64,000 nt of DNA, taken from NCBI RefSeq assembly GCF_038024105.1, contig NZ_CP150661.1:2998501-3062500 (forward strand), read 5' to 3'. The translations under genes were made by a program, and so were the position numbers. This stretch comes from Polaribacter butkevichii. Its GTDB lineage: Bacteria > Bacteroidota > Bacteroidia > Flavobacteriales > Flavobacteriaceae. This document shows positions 8,026 through 19,718 of the stretch, piece by piece. The notes beneath the pieces were generated by a model, which did not search any database, was not told where the DNA came from, and worked only from the letters and a program-made list of their open reading frames with translations. The stretch's first letter is position 1, and each line of letters starts with the position of its first letter.

Positions 8026-9444
8026 ATGGGAACAAAAAATATAGATAAAATTATAGAGTTATCAAATGAACTACGTTGGCAAGTTGGTGATGATTTTCAT
8101 GATAACTTAACAGAGGCAATTTATGCAGATGCTTCAAAGATTGTTGAAAAAACAGTTGTAAAAGACAATAAAAAAGGTGCTTTTTATTTAAATGCAAAAA
8201 TAGATCAAGTAGTAACAAGTAAAATTTGGGGGTTTCCAATAATGCTTTTACTGTTAGGTTTGGTGTTATGGTTAACCATTATAGGAGCTAATTATCCGTC
8301 ATCTATGTTGGCTAGTTTGTTGTTAGATACAATTCATCCATTATTAAAAGAAGGTGCTTTATCAGTAGGTTTTCCTTGGTGGTTATCTGGTTTTTTAATT
8401 GATGGAGTTTATTTGGCAGTTGCTTGGGTAATTGCAGTAATGTTACCGCCTATGGCGATATTTTTTCCGTTGTTTACTTTATTGGAAGATTTTGGTTATT
8501 TGCCTAGAGTTGCTTTTAATATGGACGCACTTTTTAAAAAATCTGGTGCACATGGTAAGCAAGCATTAACAATGAGTATGGGGTTTGGTTGTAATGCAGC
8601 AGGAGTTGTGGCAACGCGTATTATTGATAGTCCTAGAGAGCGATTAATTGCAATTATTACCAACAATTTTTCTTTGTGTAATGGTCGTTGGCCTACGCAA
8701 ATATTATTGGCTACTATATTTGTTGGTGCAGTTGTTCCTTCTACATATTCAAGTTTAGTTTCTTTATCCGCAGTAATAGGTATTGCCGTTTTAGGAATCT
8801 TTTTTATGTTTTTCTTTTCTTGGGCATTGTCTAAAACTGTTTTAAAAGGAGAGGTTTCTACTTTTAACTTAGAACTTCCACCTTATAGAACACCGCTATT
8901 TTGGAAAACAATTTATACATCTTTAATAGATAGAACATTAATTGTTTTATGGAGAGCAATCGTTTTTGCTGCGCCAGCAGGAGCAGTAATTTGGTTAGTT
9001 TCTAATGTTTTTATTGGTGATGAAAGCATCGCGGTACATTTAATTCATTCTTTAGATGGATTTGGATTTTTACTTGGTTTAAATGGAGTTATTTTATTAG
9101 CATATATTGTTGCAATTCCTGCCAATGAAATTGTAATTCCTTCTATATTAATGTTAACTGTAATGGTAACAGGAGTAGCAGGTGGCGCTGGTGCTGGAGT
9201 AATGTTTGAGTTAGACTCTGTTACTGCCACGGGAGATATTTTAAGAAGTGGTGGTTGGACGCTACTAACCGCAGTAAATGTAATGTTGTTTAGTTTGTTG
9301 CACAACCCTTGTAGTACTACCATTTATACCATTTATAAAGAAACAAAAAGTACTAAATGGACAGTTGTTGCTACAATTTTACCTGTTATTGCAGGTTTTA
9401 TTATTACATTCTTAGTGGCTCAAATTTGGAGAATTTTAAGCTAG
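8026..9444 (+). CDS. feoB: FeoB C-terminal part: membrane permease domain
   Basis: 472 residues continuing FeoB in the same frame after the TAA at 8014-8016. About 65 residues of linker are followed by the membrane part with two Gate repeats and many transmembrane helices. Conserved features are the [17 protein letters not shown] segment and the CNGRWP segment of repeat one. The C-terminal half has [12 protein letters not shown] and the LLHNPCSTT segment, both typical of Bacteroidetes FeoB. The ATG at 8026 is 9 bases beyond the stop, a favourable spacing for reinitiation, but no clear ribosome-binding site is present. The reading frame is otherwise intact, so the lesion, if real, is recent or tolerated. 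Fe2+ import would need both chains to associate. Confidence 0.85.
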   Translation: MGTKNIDKIIELSNELRWQVGDDFHDNLTEAIYADASKIVEKTVVKDNKKGAFYLNAKIDQVVTSKIWGFPIMLLLLGLVLWLTIIGANYPSSMLASLLLDTIHPLLKEGALSVGFPWWLSGFLIDGVYLAVAWVIAVMLPPMAIFFPLFTLLEDFGYLPRVAFNMDALFKKSGAHGKQALTMSMGFGCNAAGVVATRIIDSPRERLIAIITNNFSLCNGRWPTQILLATIFVGAVVPSTYSSLVSLSAVIGIAVLGIFFMFFFSWALSKTVLKGEVSTFNLELPPYRTPLFWKTIYTSLIDRTLIVLWRAIVFAAPAGAVIWLVSNVFIGDESIAVHLIHSLDGFGFLLGLNGVILLAYIVAIPANEIVIPSILMLTVMVTGVAGGAGAGVMFELDSVTATGDILRSGGWTLLTAVNVMLFSLLHNPCSTTIYTIYKETKSTKWTVVATILPVIAGFIITFLVAQIWRILS

Positions 9445-9516
9445 TTGAACAAAAATAAAACCAACAATTAAGACAAATTTAAATACATAATTTTGTATTT
9501 TGCAGTAAAATAAACT

Positions 9517-12500
9517 GTGCAACAATCATCTACTTTTCAGGTTTATAATGCTTCTGCCGGAAGTGGTAAAACCTTTACACTTGTAAAAGAATACATAAAA
9601 GTCTTATTAACTTCTGATGATATTTTTTCATTTCAGAAAATATTAGCAATTACGTTTACCAACAAAGCGGCTGGTGAAATGAAAGAGCGTGTATTGTCTA
9701 GTTTAGAAGATTTTGCAGATGGTAAAGAAAACGATTTATTCAATATAATTGTTAATGAAATTACTGTTGATAAATCTGTTATTCAGGAAAGAAGTAAGAA
9801 GATTTTAGATGCAATTTTAAAAAACTACTCGGCTTTTTCAATTACTACAATTGATAGTTTTACGCATAAAATCATTAAAAATTTCGCTTTCGATTTAGGT
9901 TTGTCACTTAATTTTGAAGTAGAAATGGATGCTGTTTCTTTATTAAATGAAGCCGTAGATATTTTAATTTCTAAAATAGGTACAGACAAAAAACTGACAA
10001 ACCTCCTTATAGATTATTCTTTAGATAAAACAGATGATGATAAATCTTGGGATATTTCTAGAGATTTAAGTGAGTTTGCAAGAATTTTATTAAATGAAGA
10101 TGATGTAAAACATTTTAGAAGTCTTGCTGATAAAAAATTAGAAGATTTTACAAGCTTAAAGTCAAAACTGCAACATCAGCAAAAGGAATTAAAAGAGTCG
10201 ATTGTTAAAATCGGAGAAGAATGTCTTCAATTAATAGAAAATAACGACTTAGAGCATAAGAATTTTATGCGAGGAACCATTCCTAAATTCTTTGCAGATT
10301 TAAGTGTAAAATCTGTAAATATCGATTTTATCAAACGAGGTGAAACCATAAAAAAAGCGATAGAGAATAATCAATACTATTCAAAAACAACATCAGAATT
10401 TATTGCTAGTGCTATAGATCAAATTGTTCCGGATATTGTTCGTCTTTTTAATGAGGCTGAGTTAATTTATCAGCAATTCTCTATGAATAAGCTGGCGCTA
10501 AAAAGCATCATTCCTTTAGCGGTTTTAAATAATATCAATTCAGAGTTAGAAAATATAAAAGAAGACAATAATATACGATTAAATGCAGAGTTTAATCAAT
10601 TGATTTCCGACAATATAAAAGACCAACCTGCACCTTTTATTTATGAAAGAATAGGGCAACGTTTTCAGCATTATTTTATAGATGAAATGCAGGATACTTC
10701 TGTGTTGCAGTGGCAAAATTTAGTTCCGTTAATAGACAATACCTTAGCGCAAGAAAACAGTAATTTATTGTTGGTTGGCGATGGTAAACAGGCTATTTAT
10801 AGATGGCGTGGGGGAAAAGCAGAACAGTTTATCGAACTGGGTTCAGATAGAGTAAATCCTTTTCATGTTTCTAAAGAAATTAAAAATTTAGAAACCAATT
10901 TTAGGAGTTATTCAGAGGTTATCAATTTTAATAATTCATTTTTTCAACATACGGCCAATTTCCTTCAAAATGAATCGTATAAAAATATTTTTATAGAAGG
11001 AAATAAGCAAATTGAAAACGCTAAGAAAGGAGGTTTTGTCTCATTAACTTTTCTCGAAAAAAATGAAGATAAAGAAATTGAAAAGGTAAAATATCCTCAT
11101 AAAGTTTTAGAAAAGATTCTTCAATTAAAAGAAAGTTTTTCTTTGAGTGAAATTTGCGTGTTAACACGTACCAGAAAAGATGGTGTAGCGGTTGCTAATT
11201 ATTTATCAGAAAACGGTATTGATATTGTTTCATCAGAAACCCTGTTGCTTAAAAACAGTGCCAAGGTTACTTTTATTGTCGATGTTTTAAAGGTGTTGCA
11301 AAACCCAAGTGATGAAGAAACGAGGTTTGAAATGCTGTATTTTTTACATCAACATTTACAAATTGAAAATCCGAAACATGTCTTTTTTAATGAATTCGCT
11401 AAAGCGGATAATGAAACTATTTTAGAGTCCTTAAAAAAATACGGAGTATTATTTGAGGTTTCATTGTTTCATCAGTTGCCTTTTTATGAAAAAGTAGAAG
11501 AAATTATTAGAGGTTTTCATTTGATAAATTCTTCCGATGCTTACGTGCAGTTTTTCTTAGACGTAGTTTTAGAGCAGCAAAGAAACGGAACCGATGTGGG
11601 GACGTTCTTAGAGTTTTGGGAACTTAAAAAAGAAAGATTGAGTATTGTGGCGCCAGAAAGTGCCGGTGCTGTTCAAATTATGACGATTCATAAATCAAAA
11701 GGATTAGAATTTCCAGTAGTTATTTTTCCTTGTGATGTAGATATTTATCGACAAATAAAACCAAAATCGTGGTTAAATCAATTGCCAGAATCTTATGAAG
11801 GTTTTGATGAATTATTGGTTGATTATAGTAAAAGTCTAAGTATTGTTAGTGAAAGAGGTTTAGAAATTTATGACAAACAACGAGAAGAATTAGAGTTAGA
11901 TAATTTTAATCTATTGTATGTTACTTTAACCAGAGCAGTAGAGCAATTACATATTATTACTGATAAAAAAATATCTTCTAAAGGAGAAGAAAATACTAAT
12001 TTTTATTCAGGTGTTTTTATCAATTATTTAAAACAACTTAACCTTTGGAATGAGGATGTGTCAGAATATTTTTTCGGAGAAGAAAGGAGAGTAAGTGTAA
12101 AGAAAGAAGAAAGTTCTGTGGCAGAAATTCATCAGAAATTTATTTCGACACCTTGGCAAGAACATAATATAGTATTGTTGGCAAATTCTTCTAAATTATG
12201 GAATACAGAACAAGGGAAAGCTATAGATTTCGGAAACTTATTTCACGAAGTTTTTGCTAAAATTATTACAGCAAAAGATGTAGATAATGTTGTGGATTTG
12301 TTTTATCAGCAAGGAATTTTAGGAGATGATCAAAAAATATTTATTAAAAAAAGTATTGAAACGGTTGTAAGTCACCCCAAATTAAGCACGTATTTTTCTG
12401 ATAAAGTAACTGTTTTTAATGAAAGAGAAATTGTAGATGTAGATAATCAAGTTATAATTCCGGACAGGTTGGTTTTTATTGATAAAAATAAGGTGGTTAT

Positions 12501-12645
12501 TATCGATTATAAGACAGGGAGTCCTTCAGACGAGCATCATCAACAATTATTAAAATACGAAAGAACTTTAAAATCGATGCACTTTATAGTTGATAAAAAA
12601 ATACTAATTTATATAAATGATAAAATTGATGTTGTTGAGGTATAA
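9517..12645 (+). CDS. AddA-like UvrD-family helicase-nuclease
   Basis: 1,042 residues. Walker A is ASAGSGKT at the N-terminus, motif Ia ITFTNKAAGEMKER, the DExx box is DEMQD (about 388), motif III GDGKQAIYRWRGG (about 421), and motif VI is in LYVTLTRAVEQL. The C-terminus is a RecB/AddA-type PD-(D/E)XK nuclease (PDRLVFID, then IDYKTG about residue 996). It likely unwinds and resects double-strand ends for recombination, as the A subunit of an AddAB enzyme. The AddB partner is not in this window. The start is GTG at 9517; a TAATTTTG -7 box at 9488-9495 supports transcription beginning just before it, separate from feoB. Confidence 0.9.
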   Translation: MQQSSTFQVYNASAGSGKTFTLVKEYIKVLLTSDDIFSFQKILAITFTNKAAGEMKERVLSSLEDFADGKENDLFNIIVNEITVDKSVIQERSKKILDAILKNYSAFSITTIDSFTHKIIKNFAFDLGLSLNFEVEMDAVSLLNEAVDILISKIGTDKKLTNLLIDYSLDKTDDDKSWDISRDLSEFARILLNEDDVKHFRSLADKKLEDFTSLKSKLQHQQKELKESIVKIGEECLQLIENNDLEHKNFMRGTIPKFFADLSVKSVNIDFIKRGETIKKAIENNQYYSKTTSEFIASAIDQIVPDIVRLFNEAELIYQQFSMNKLALKSIIPLAVLNNINSELENIKEDNNIRLNAEFNQLISDNIKDQPAPFIYERIGQRFQHYFIDEMQDTSVLQWQNLVPLIDNTLAQENSNLLLVGDGKQAIYRWRGGKAEQFIELGSDRVNPFHVSKEIKNLETNFRSYSEVINFNNSFFQHTANFLQNESYKNIFIEGNKQIENAKKGGFVSLTFLEKNEDKEIEKVKYPHKVLEKILQLKESFSLSEICVLTRTRKDGVAVANYLSENGIDIVSSETLLLKNSAKVTFIVDVLKVLQNPSDEETRFEMLYFLHQHLQIENPKHVFFNEFAKADNETILESLKKYGVLFEVSLFHQLPFYEKVEEIIRGFHLINSSDAYVQFFLDVVLEQQRNGTDVGTFLEFWELKKERLSIVAPESAGAVQIMTIHKSKGLEFPVVIFPCDVDIYRQIKPKSWLNQLPESYEGFDELLVDYSKSLSIVSERGLEIYDKQREELELDNFNLLYVTLTRAVEQLHIITDKKISSKGEENTNFYSGVFINYLKQLNLWNEDVSEYFFGEERRVSVKKEESSVAEIHQKFISTPWQEHNIVLLANSSKLWNTEQGKAIDFGNLFHEVFAKIITAKDVDNVVDLFYQQGILGDDQKIFIKKSIETVVSHPKLSTYFSDKVTVFNEREIVDVDNQVIIPDRLVFIDKNKVVIIDYKTGSPSDEHHQQLLKYERTLKSMHFIVDKKILIYINDKIDVVEV

Positions 12646-12693
12646 TCAAAAAAAATAAAGTTTGTAACTTTACATTTCTTAAATTGATAAAAA

Positions 12694-13887
12694 ATGTACG
12701 GTAAAATTAAAGATACTTTAAATAAAGAGCTTCAAGAAATAAAAGATGCAGGGTTATATAAGTCAGAAAGAATTATCACCTCTTCTCAAGATGCTGTTAT
12801 AAAAATTTCTACGGGAGAAGAAGTTATAAATTTTTGTGCAAATAATTATTTAGGGTTGTCTAATCATCCAGAAGTAATTCAGGCAGCAAAAGACACTATG
12901 GATACACATGGTTTTGGTATGTCTTCTGTTCGTTTTATTTGCGGAACACAAGATATTCACAAGCAATTAGAGCAAAGAATCGCAAATTTTTATACCACAG
13001 AAGATACCATTTTATATGCCGCGGCTTTTGATGCAAATGGAGGTGTTTTTGAACCTTTGTTAACAAAAGAAGATGCCATTATATCTGATAGTTTAAATCA
13101 TGCATCTATTATAGATGGAGTTCGTTTGTGTAAAGCAGCAAGATATCGTTATAATAATAATGACATGGCTTCTCTAGAAGAGCAATTAATTGAGGCGAAT
13201 AAACAAAATCATCGTTTTAAAATGATAGTTACCGATGGTGTTTTTTCTATGGACGGAATTGTAGCAAAGCTCGATGAAATTTGTGATTTGGCAGATAAAT
13301 ATGATGCCTTGGTTATGGTAGATGAATGCCATGCGACAGGTTTTATAGGTAAAACGGGTAGAGGTACTGTAGAGTTAAAGAATGTAATGGATAGAGTAGA
13401 TATTGTTACTGGTACTTTAGGAAAAGCTCTTGGTGGTGCAATGGGAGGTTATACAACAGGTAAAAAAGAAATTATAGAAATTTTACGTCAACGTTCTAGA
13501 CCTTATTTGTTTTCTAATTCTTTAGCACCAGCAATTGTAGGTGCGTCTTTAAAGGTATTCGATTTAATTTCTAGTGATACTTCTCTAAGAGATAAATTAG
13601 AATGGAATACCAATTACTTTAGAACAGAAATGGAAAAAGCTGGTTTCGATTTAGTAGGTGCAGACGCGGCAATTGTACCTGTTATGTTATATGATGCAAA
13701 GCTTGCTCAGGTAATGGCAAATAAATTATTAGAAAAAGGAATTTATGTAATAGGTTTCTTTTTTCCTGTTGTGCCTAAAGAAAAAGCAAGAATAAGAGTC
13801 CAGTTATCTGCGGCTCACACTAAAGAACATCTAACTAAGGCTATTATGGCTTTCATTGAAGTAGCTAAAGAGTTGAGTATTATTTAG
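12694..13887 (+). CDS. kbl: Glycine C-acetyltransferase (2-amino-3-ketobutyrate CoA ligase)
   Basis: 397 residues, the usual length. It is a PLP-dependent alpha-oxoamine synthase that cleaves 2-amino-3-ketobutyrate with CoA to glycine and acetyl-CoA, the second step of threonine breakdown. Visible features are [14 protein letters not shown] near the N-terminus, [10 protein letters not shown], the DECHATGF box, and the Schiff-base lysine in [10 protein letters not shown] (about residue 242). Threonine dehydrogenase (tdh), its usual partner, is not adjacent here. It is most likely a single-gene unit starting at the ATG at 12694. Confidence 0.94.
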   Translation: MYGKIKDTLNKELQEIKDAGLYKSERIITSSQDAVIKISTGEEVINFCANNYLGLSNHPEVIQAAKDTMDTHGFGMSSVRFICGTQDIHKQLEQRIANFYTTEDTILYAAAFDANGGVFEPLLTKEDAIISDSLNHASIIDGVRLCKAARYRYNNNDMASLEEQLIEANKQNHRFKMIVTDGVFSMDGIVAKLDEICDLADKYDALVMVDECHATGFIGKTGRGTVELKNVMDRVDIVTGTLGKALGGAMGGYTTGKKEIIEILRQRSRPYLFSNSLAPAIVGASLKVFDLISSDTSLRDKLEWNTNYFRTEMEKAGFDLVGADAAIVPVMLYDAKLAQVMANKLLEKGIYVIGFFFPVVPKEKARIRVQLSAAHTKEHLTKAIMAFIEVAKELSII

Positions 13888-13932
13888 AATTGATAAAAGG
13901 GTTTGTTCTAATAATATTTTGTAGATTTGTCT

Positions 13933-13962
13933 TTGTAGATACGTTTTAAGGGTTTACTTTTG
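13933..13962 (+). promoter_or_regulatory. Promoter of the OmpA/TSP3 gene
   Basis: TTG at 13933-13935, 19 bases, then TACTTTTG at 13955-13962, a full match to the Bacteroidetes consensus. It leaves a leader of about 35 bases before the ATG at 14002, normal for an abundant outer-membrane protein. Confidence 0.75.
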
Positions 13963-14001
13963 CGTATTATAATAACGAACTTTTAATTTAAAAATTTGAT
14001 A

Positions 14002-15360
14002 ATGAAACGATTAAAAATAGCTGTGATAGCTTTGTTTACGTTGGTAACAGTTAGTAACGTAAATGCACAAGATGAAAACAACCCTTGGGCTGTAGGTTTT
14101 GGTGTAAACGTAGTAGATTTTTACAATGGTGATGACTTTGGTGACCAATTGGAAGATTTAGTAGGAAATGGAGATTGGAATATTTTACCATCTATTTCTA
14201 GAATTACTGGAGAAAAATATTTAGATAAAGGTTTTTCTTTACAATTAGCAGGGTCTTTAAACAAGATTGAAAAATTTAAAAACAGTGATGATGCTGTTGA
14301 TTTCCTTTATTGGGCTGTAGATGCAGTTGTAAAGTATGACTTAAATAACTTAGTAGGTCAAACAGGTTGGTTTGATCCTTATGTATATTTAGGTGGAGGT
14401 TATGTTTCTGTTGATTCTAACGGAGAAGGAATGCTTAATGGTGGTGTTGGTTTTAATACTTGGTTTAATGATAACTTAGGATTAAATTTTCAAACAGGAA
14501 CTAAAAAAGGTTTTTCTGATAACGTAAGAGCTCATTATCAAACTTCTTTAGGTTTAGTAATTAAATTTGGAGGAAATGATACTGACGGAGATGGAGTATA
14601 TGATAAAGAAGATGCTTGTCCTGAAGTAGCAGGATTAAAAGAATTTAACGGTTGTCCTGATGCTGATGGCGATGGAGTAAAAGATTCTGATGATGCTTGT
14701 CCTAATGTAGCAGGTTTAGCAGCAATGAATGGTTGTCCTGATGCTGACGGAGACGGTGTAGCTGATAAAGATGATATGTGTCCTAATTCTAAAGGAACTA
14801 AAGCAAATAAAGGTTGTCCAGATTCTGACGGAGACGGTGTTGTTGATAAAGACGATAAATGTGCTTCTGTTGCAGGACCAGCTGCTAATTCAGGTTGTCC
14901 TTGGCCAGATACAGACGGAGACGGTGTATTAGACAAAGATGATAAATGTCCAACTGTTGCAGGTGTTGCTTCTCAAGGAGGATGTCCAGAACCAGTTATT
15001 ACTAAAAAAGATATTGAAGTACTTAACTTTACAGCTAAATCTATTTTATTTAACTCAGGAAGATCTACATTTAAACCAGGAGTTACTAAGCAATTAGATG
15101 CTATTGTTGCAATTATGAAGAAAAATAGTAAAGCAACTTTTGCTATTGGAGGTCATACAGATAGTAGTGGTGCAGCTGCAACTAACTTAAGATTATCTGA
15201 AAAAAGAGCAATTTCAGTTAGAGATTACTTAGTTAGAAATGGAATTGCTACTACAAGATTAGAGGCTAAAGGATTCGGAGAAGGTTTTCCAGTAGATTCT
15301 AATACTACAAGAGCAGGTAAAGCTAACAACAGAAGAGTTGAAATTAAAGTAACTAACTAG
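14002..15360 (+). CDS. OmpA-family protein with thrombospondin type 3 repeats
   Basis: 452 residues from the ATG at 14002; an in-frame TTG two codons earlier is less likely. In order: signal peptide (about 1-22, ending NVNAQ), an outer-membrane beta-barrel (about 23-190), five acidic thrombospondin type 3 repeats (about 194-330, each DxDGDGVxDxxDxC...GCP), and an OmpA C-terminal peptidoglycan-binding domain (about 345-452, with [13 protein letters not shown] and NRRVEIKV). The TSP3 repeats should bind Ca2+ and form a rigid linker to the cell wall. This is the major-porin-like OmpA type of Flavobacteriia. It has its own promoter and a strong terminator. Confidence 0.93.
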   Translation: MKRLKIAVIALFTLVTVSNVNAQDENNPWAVGFGVNVVDFYNGDDFGDQLEDLVGNGDWNILPSISRITGEKYLDKGFSLQLAGSLNKIEKFKNSDDAVDFLYWAVDAVVKYDLNNLVGQTGWFDPYVYLGGGYVSVDSNGEGMLNGGVGFNTWFNDNLGLNFQTGTKKGFSDNVRAHYQTSLGLVIKFGGNDTDGDGVYDKEDACPEVAGLKEFNGCPDADGDGVKDSDDACPNVAGLAAMNGCPDADGDGVADKDDMCPNSKGTKANKGCPDSDGDGVVDKDDKCASVAGPAANSGCPWPDTDGDGVLDKDDKCPTVAGVASQGGCPEPVITKKDIEVLNFTAKSILFNSGRSTFKPGVTKQLDAIVAIMKKNSKATFAIGGHTDSSGAAATNLRLSEKRAISVRDYLVRNGIATTRLEAKGFGEGFPVDSNTTRAGKANNRRVEIKVTN

Positions 15361-15382
15361 TTCTTTAATTAAAATACATATT

Positions 15383-15416
15383 AAAAAGCCTCATCTATTA
15401 AGATGAGGCTTTTTTT
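15383..15416 (+). terminator. Rho-independent terminator of the OmpA/TSP3 gene
   Basis: Perfect 14-base stem AAAAAGCCTCATCT / AGATGAGGCTTTTT with an ATTA loop and a following T run. Confidence 0.9.
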
Positions 15417-15458
15417 GTGTTTTAGTTAAAAAAACTTTTTAGTTTCAATCTAAAAAAT

Positions 15459-17034
<1,576 letters not shown>

Positions 17035-17069
17035 AAATTAGTTGGCAGTAATTCAGTAAACAGTCTACA

Positions 17070-17108
17070 GTGACTGAGAACTGCAAGCTGCAAACTGCAA
17101 ACTAAAGA
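17070..17108. repeat. Short tandem repeats between atpD and atpC
   Basis: Degenerate units of the form CTGCAAA(C/G) occur three to four times in a row just before atpC (CTGCAAG, CTGCAAA, CTGCAAA). A simple repeat in a space that is otherwise plain; it may be a slippage product or a leader element for atpC. Confidence 0.5.
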
Positions 17109-17111
17109 AAT

Positions 17112-17405
17112 ATGTTTTTAGAAATTGTAACACCAGAAGCAATATTATTTTCATCAGAAATTGACTCATTGTCAGTACCTGGTGTAAATGGAGAGTTTCA
17201 AATGCTAAATAATCACGCACCAGTGGTTTCTAACTTAAAAGAAGGAACCATAAAAGTGCATGTGCATTCTCAGACTAATATAAACTTAGATGATTTAAAA
17301 GGGAAATTAATACCAGATGAATCAGATGATAAAATTTTAACGTTAGCAATTAATTCTGGAACGTTAGAATTAAATGACAATAAAGTAATTATTTTAGCGG
17401 ATTAA
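17112..17405 (+). CDS. atpC: F1 ATP synthase subunit epsilon, short form
   Basis: 97 residues. It starts with the typical FLEIVTPEAILFSSEIDSL and VPGVNGEFQMLNNHAP segments of the N-terminal beta-sandwich. Common bacterial epsilon is about 130-140 residues because of a C-terminal two-helix domain that can inhibit ATP hydrolysis; that domain is absent. The end is a natural stop followed by a strong terminator, so this is not a broken gene; short epsilon is common in Bacteroidetes. Partner of atpD directly upstream. Confidence 0.94.
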   Translation: MFLEIVTPEAILFSSEIDSLSVPGVNGEFQMLNNHAPVVSNLKEGTIKVHVHSQTNINLDDLKGKLIPDESDDKILTLAINSGTLELNDNKVIILAD

Positions 17406-17430
17406 ATTCTTAAAATAATTTTTAAAATTA

Positions 17431-17466
17431 AAAGTCTCAAAACAAAATTTGTTTTGAGACTTTTTT
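17431..17466 (+). terminator. Terminator of atpDC
   Basis: Long hairpin AAAGTCTCAAAACAAA / TTTGTTTTGAGACTTT followed by a T run, 26 bases after the atpC stop. Confidence 0.9.
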
Positions 17467-17471
17467 AGTTT

Positions 17472-17612
17472 AAACACTTTTATAGTTAAAGTGTTTTGTG
17501 CAATTTTCCCCTATAATTTTTCTTTATTTCATTTTTCAAAATTGATAATAATACAAGAATAAACTATAAGTGTAAAGCAGTTAATTTATAGGGGAAAAAC
17601 CCCTTTTTTTGA
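17472..17612. other. Non-coding gap with interleaved inverted repeats
   Basis: The gene-free stretch 17406-17742 holds, after the atpC terminator, a hairpin AAACACTTT / AAAGTGTTT (17472-17480, 17488-17496), and TTTTCCCCTATAA (17504-17516) matched by its reverse complement TTATAGGGGAAAA (17586-17598). A second pair, CACTTTTATAGTT near 17476 and AACTATAAGTG near 17563, is offset, so the arms interleave. GGGGAAAAACCCC followed by seven Ts at 17591-17612 also looks like a weak terminator. No gene is seen; a structured RNA or decayed repeat is possible. Confidence 0.4.
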
Positions 17613-17742
17613 CATTGTGTGAATATCTATTTTCGGTATAAGTTACTGACAATTAGTGGTTAAAAATATTTTTTATCTTTTCTTCTTTAAGTATTATAAT
17701 TTAAATTGTACTTTGATAAAAAATTAATCTAACTATATTATT

Positions 17743-18354
17743 ATGAAAACACTTTGCAAATTTTTTTCAGTACTTTTTTTATCGATTTTTATTTTTAGTT
17801 GTCAAACAGAAGTAGAGTCTAAAGCACCAAAAGTAGATGATTCTAGGCCTTCTAATGCAATAACTTATAAAGAGATGGCTGGTATGTTTCATCAATACGA
17901 TGTTGGTCAAAAACCTGTTTTAGACCAATACAGAAAGGAATTTACTGGTGATGGTAAAGACGCTACAGAAAGTATTTCGCATTTTTATGAGCTTAATCAA
18001 TTAAAGCAATACATTGCTTATTTAGAAAAATTGTCAAATGAAAAAAATATAAAATTAACGGGTATTCGCATTTTCTCAGCTGCTTATCCTAAAGATTATT
18101 CTGATGAACTTTTAAGAGGAAGACATACACTAATCTTTATGCCAACTGCTGATATAAAAGATGAAAAAGATGTTGCTTTTGAGCCTTTATATTCTAAAGA
18201 CGGTCAGCCGGTTCCTTTTACAGAGTTTTTACATCAATTTAGTAGTAAAGAAACTAAAGATGTTGTTAGAGCTTCATTTTTGCCTTTTATGAGTGTTAGG
18301 GAAGATATGGAGAGTTCTGGAGCGAATAGATTAGAAGTAACGCCGCCTTATTAA
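17743..18354 (+). CDS. Predicted lipoprotein of unknown function
   Basis: 203 residues with a lipoprotein signal peptide (lipobox IFSC, Cys about residue 20). The rest has no domain I recognise; it is soluble, mixed alpha/beta, with a central region on a YLEKLSNEKN-type helix and a strand segment resembling TGIRIFSAAYP. It lies 9 bases before the membrane-protein gene that leads into the two-component pair, so the four genes may form one operon. It could be a periplasmic input component for the signalling system, but this is only positional inference. Confidence 0.7.
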   Translation: MKTLCKFFSVLFLSIFIFSCQTEVESKAPKVDDSRPSNAITYKEMAGMFHQYDVGQKPVLDQYRKEFTGDGKDATESISHFYELNQLKQYIAYLEKLSNEKNIKLTGIRIFSAAYPKDYSDELLRGRHTLIFMPTADIKDEKDVAFEPLYSKDGQPVPFTEFLHQFSSKETKDVVRASFLPFMSVREDMESSGANRLEVTPPY

Positions 18355-18363
18355 ATCAACTCA

Positions 18364-18990
18364 ATGGGATTAACTGTTTTCGTTCTGTTTCTTTATACTA
18401 CAACAGCAATTGTTGCAGTTTCCTTTTTCAAAAAATATAAATTACCTTATTTTAAATATTTTTTAGGTTATGTCATTACTGTTATTGTATTTGAATACAT
18501 AGTTCAACTAGCAAATTTTTATGGTCATGCAACAAAAGGTATTTATAATATTTATACTTTTTTTGAATATAATTTGGTGGCTTTAATTTATTTTAAGTTA
18601 ACTAAGGAAACAGTATCCCATAAATGGATTAAATATTTAATGATTTTGTTTAATATTATCTATTTATTTAGTTTTATATTTAAACGAATACAAGACTACA
18701 CTGTTCTTTTAGGAGCTTTAATTGTATGTTTGTTCATGGTGTTTTATTTAAAAGAATTATTAAAATCTGATAGGATTATTAGTTTTGAAAAAAGTCTACC
18801 TTTTTGGATAACCATTGCTTTTCTATTGTATTATTTAACATCACTTCCATTTTATACATGGCTTTATGTTATCGGTATCGAATCTAAAAAAGATGGAATA
18901 ACGTTATTTAAAGTGCAAAGAATAATTATAATTTTAACACATTTTTGTTTTATTGCTGGTTTAATATGGAGTTCAAAGGAGGAGAATTAA
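18364..18990 (+). CDS. Multi-pass membrane protein upstream of a histidine kinase
   Basis: 208 residues with about six to seven hydrophobic helices and short loops; no enzymatic motif. It overlaps the start of the following histidine kinase by 25 bases and ends in the charged tail SSKEEN. The kinase next to it has only one membrane helix and no sensor domain, so this protein may be its sensing partner. I do not recognise a named family beyond similar unknowns in Bacteroidetes. Confidence 0.75.
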   Translation: MGLTVFVLFLYTTTAIVAVSFFKKYKLPYFKYFLGYVITVIVFEYIVQLANFYGHATKGIYNIYTFFEYNLVALIYFKLTKETVSHKWIKYLMILFNIIYLFSFIFKRIQDYTVLLGALIVCLFMVFYLKELLKSDRIISFEKSLPFWITIAFLLYYLTSLPFYTWLYVIGIESKKDGITLFKVQRIIIILTHFCFIAGLIWSSKEEN

Positions 18991-19718
18991 TTTTTTTAGT
19001 TTCAACATTAATTATTGGTTTAATTACTATTGCTTTGGTTGCTCTTTTTGGAGTTTTCCAAAAAAAGAAAAAAGCATTATTAATTGATAGAGATGAAACA
19101 AAAAAACGCTTTGAACGAGAAATTGCAGAAACACAAATAGAAATACGAGAAGAAACACTTAGAAATATTAGTTGGGAGTTACATGATAATATTGGACAGT
19201 TGTTAACTTTAGCAAAGATTCAATTACAAAATGCCACTCCAGAAAATATTAGTGAAGTGTCAGAAACAATTACAAAAGGATTAACAGAGGTAAGAGCGTT
19301 GTCTAAATTAATTAACCCTGAAGCCATAAAAAACATAAAGTTAGGTGATGCTGTTCAATTAGAAATTGACCGTTTTAATCGATTAAATTTTATCAATTCT
19401 ACGTTAATAATTTCTGGTGATGAACAAATAATTAATAAAAAGTCTAGCATTATTATTTTTAGAATTTTACAAGAATTTTTTTCGAATACCATTAAACACT
19501 CTAAAGCTTCTAATTTACGGGTGCAATTAAAGTTTACTGATACCGAATTAGAGGTTGTTGCAGCAGATGATGGAGTCGGTTTTTCTTCATTAGAAAATGA
19601 AAAGAAAGGCATAGGTTTAGAAAATATTAAAAATAGAGCTAAATTAATTGGAGCTTCTGCTGTTTTTACATCCGAAGTAAATAAAGGAACCTCTTTAAAA
19701 ATAGTATATAAATTATGA
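18966..19718 (+). CDS. Sensor histidine kinase, NarX/DesK (HisKA_3) type
   Basis: 250 residues from ATG 18966; an in-frame TTG at 18945 is possible but less likely. One transmembrane helix (about 9-31), a coiled-coil stretch, then the HisKA_3 dimerisation helix with the phospho-accepting His73 in ELHDNIGQLL. The ATPase domain follows: N box FFSNTIKHSKA, G1 ADDGVGF, G2 GIGLENIKNRA. No separate sensor domain is fused. Coupled to the membrane protein before it (25-base overlap) and to the response regulator after it (ATGA overlap). The signal is unknown. Confidence 0.92.
   Translation: MEFKGGELIFLVSTLIIGLITIALVALFGVFQKKKKALLIDRDETKKRFEREIAETQIEIREETLRNISWELHDNIGQLLTLAKIQLQNATPENISEVSETITKGLTEVRALSKLINPEAIKNIKLGDAVQLEIDRFNRLNFINSTLIISGDEQIINKKSSIIIFRILQEFFSNTIKHSKASNLRVQLKFTDTELEVVAADDGVGFSSLENEKKGIGLENIKNRAKLIGASAVFTSEVNKGTSLKIVYKL

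Noticed and set aside
9045..9323. Minus-strand frame opposite the FeoB membrane domain
   Set aside because: Antisense shadow of feoB; no independent features.
14538..14936. 132-residue minus-strand frame opposite the OmpA calcium repeats
   Set aside because: It is antisense to the repeated TSP3 codons; its Ser/Pro-rich repeats are a reflection of that repeat and there is no other coding sign.
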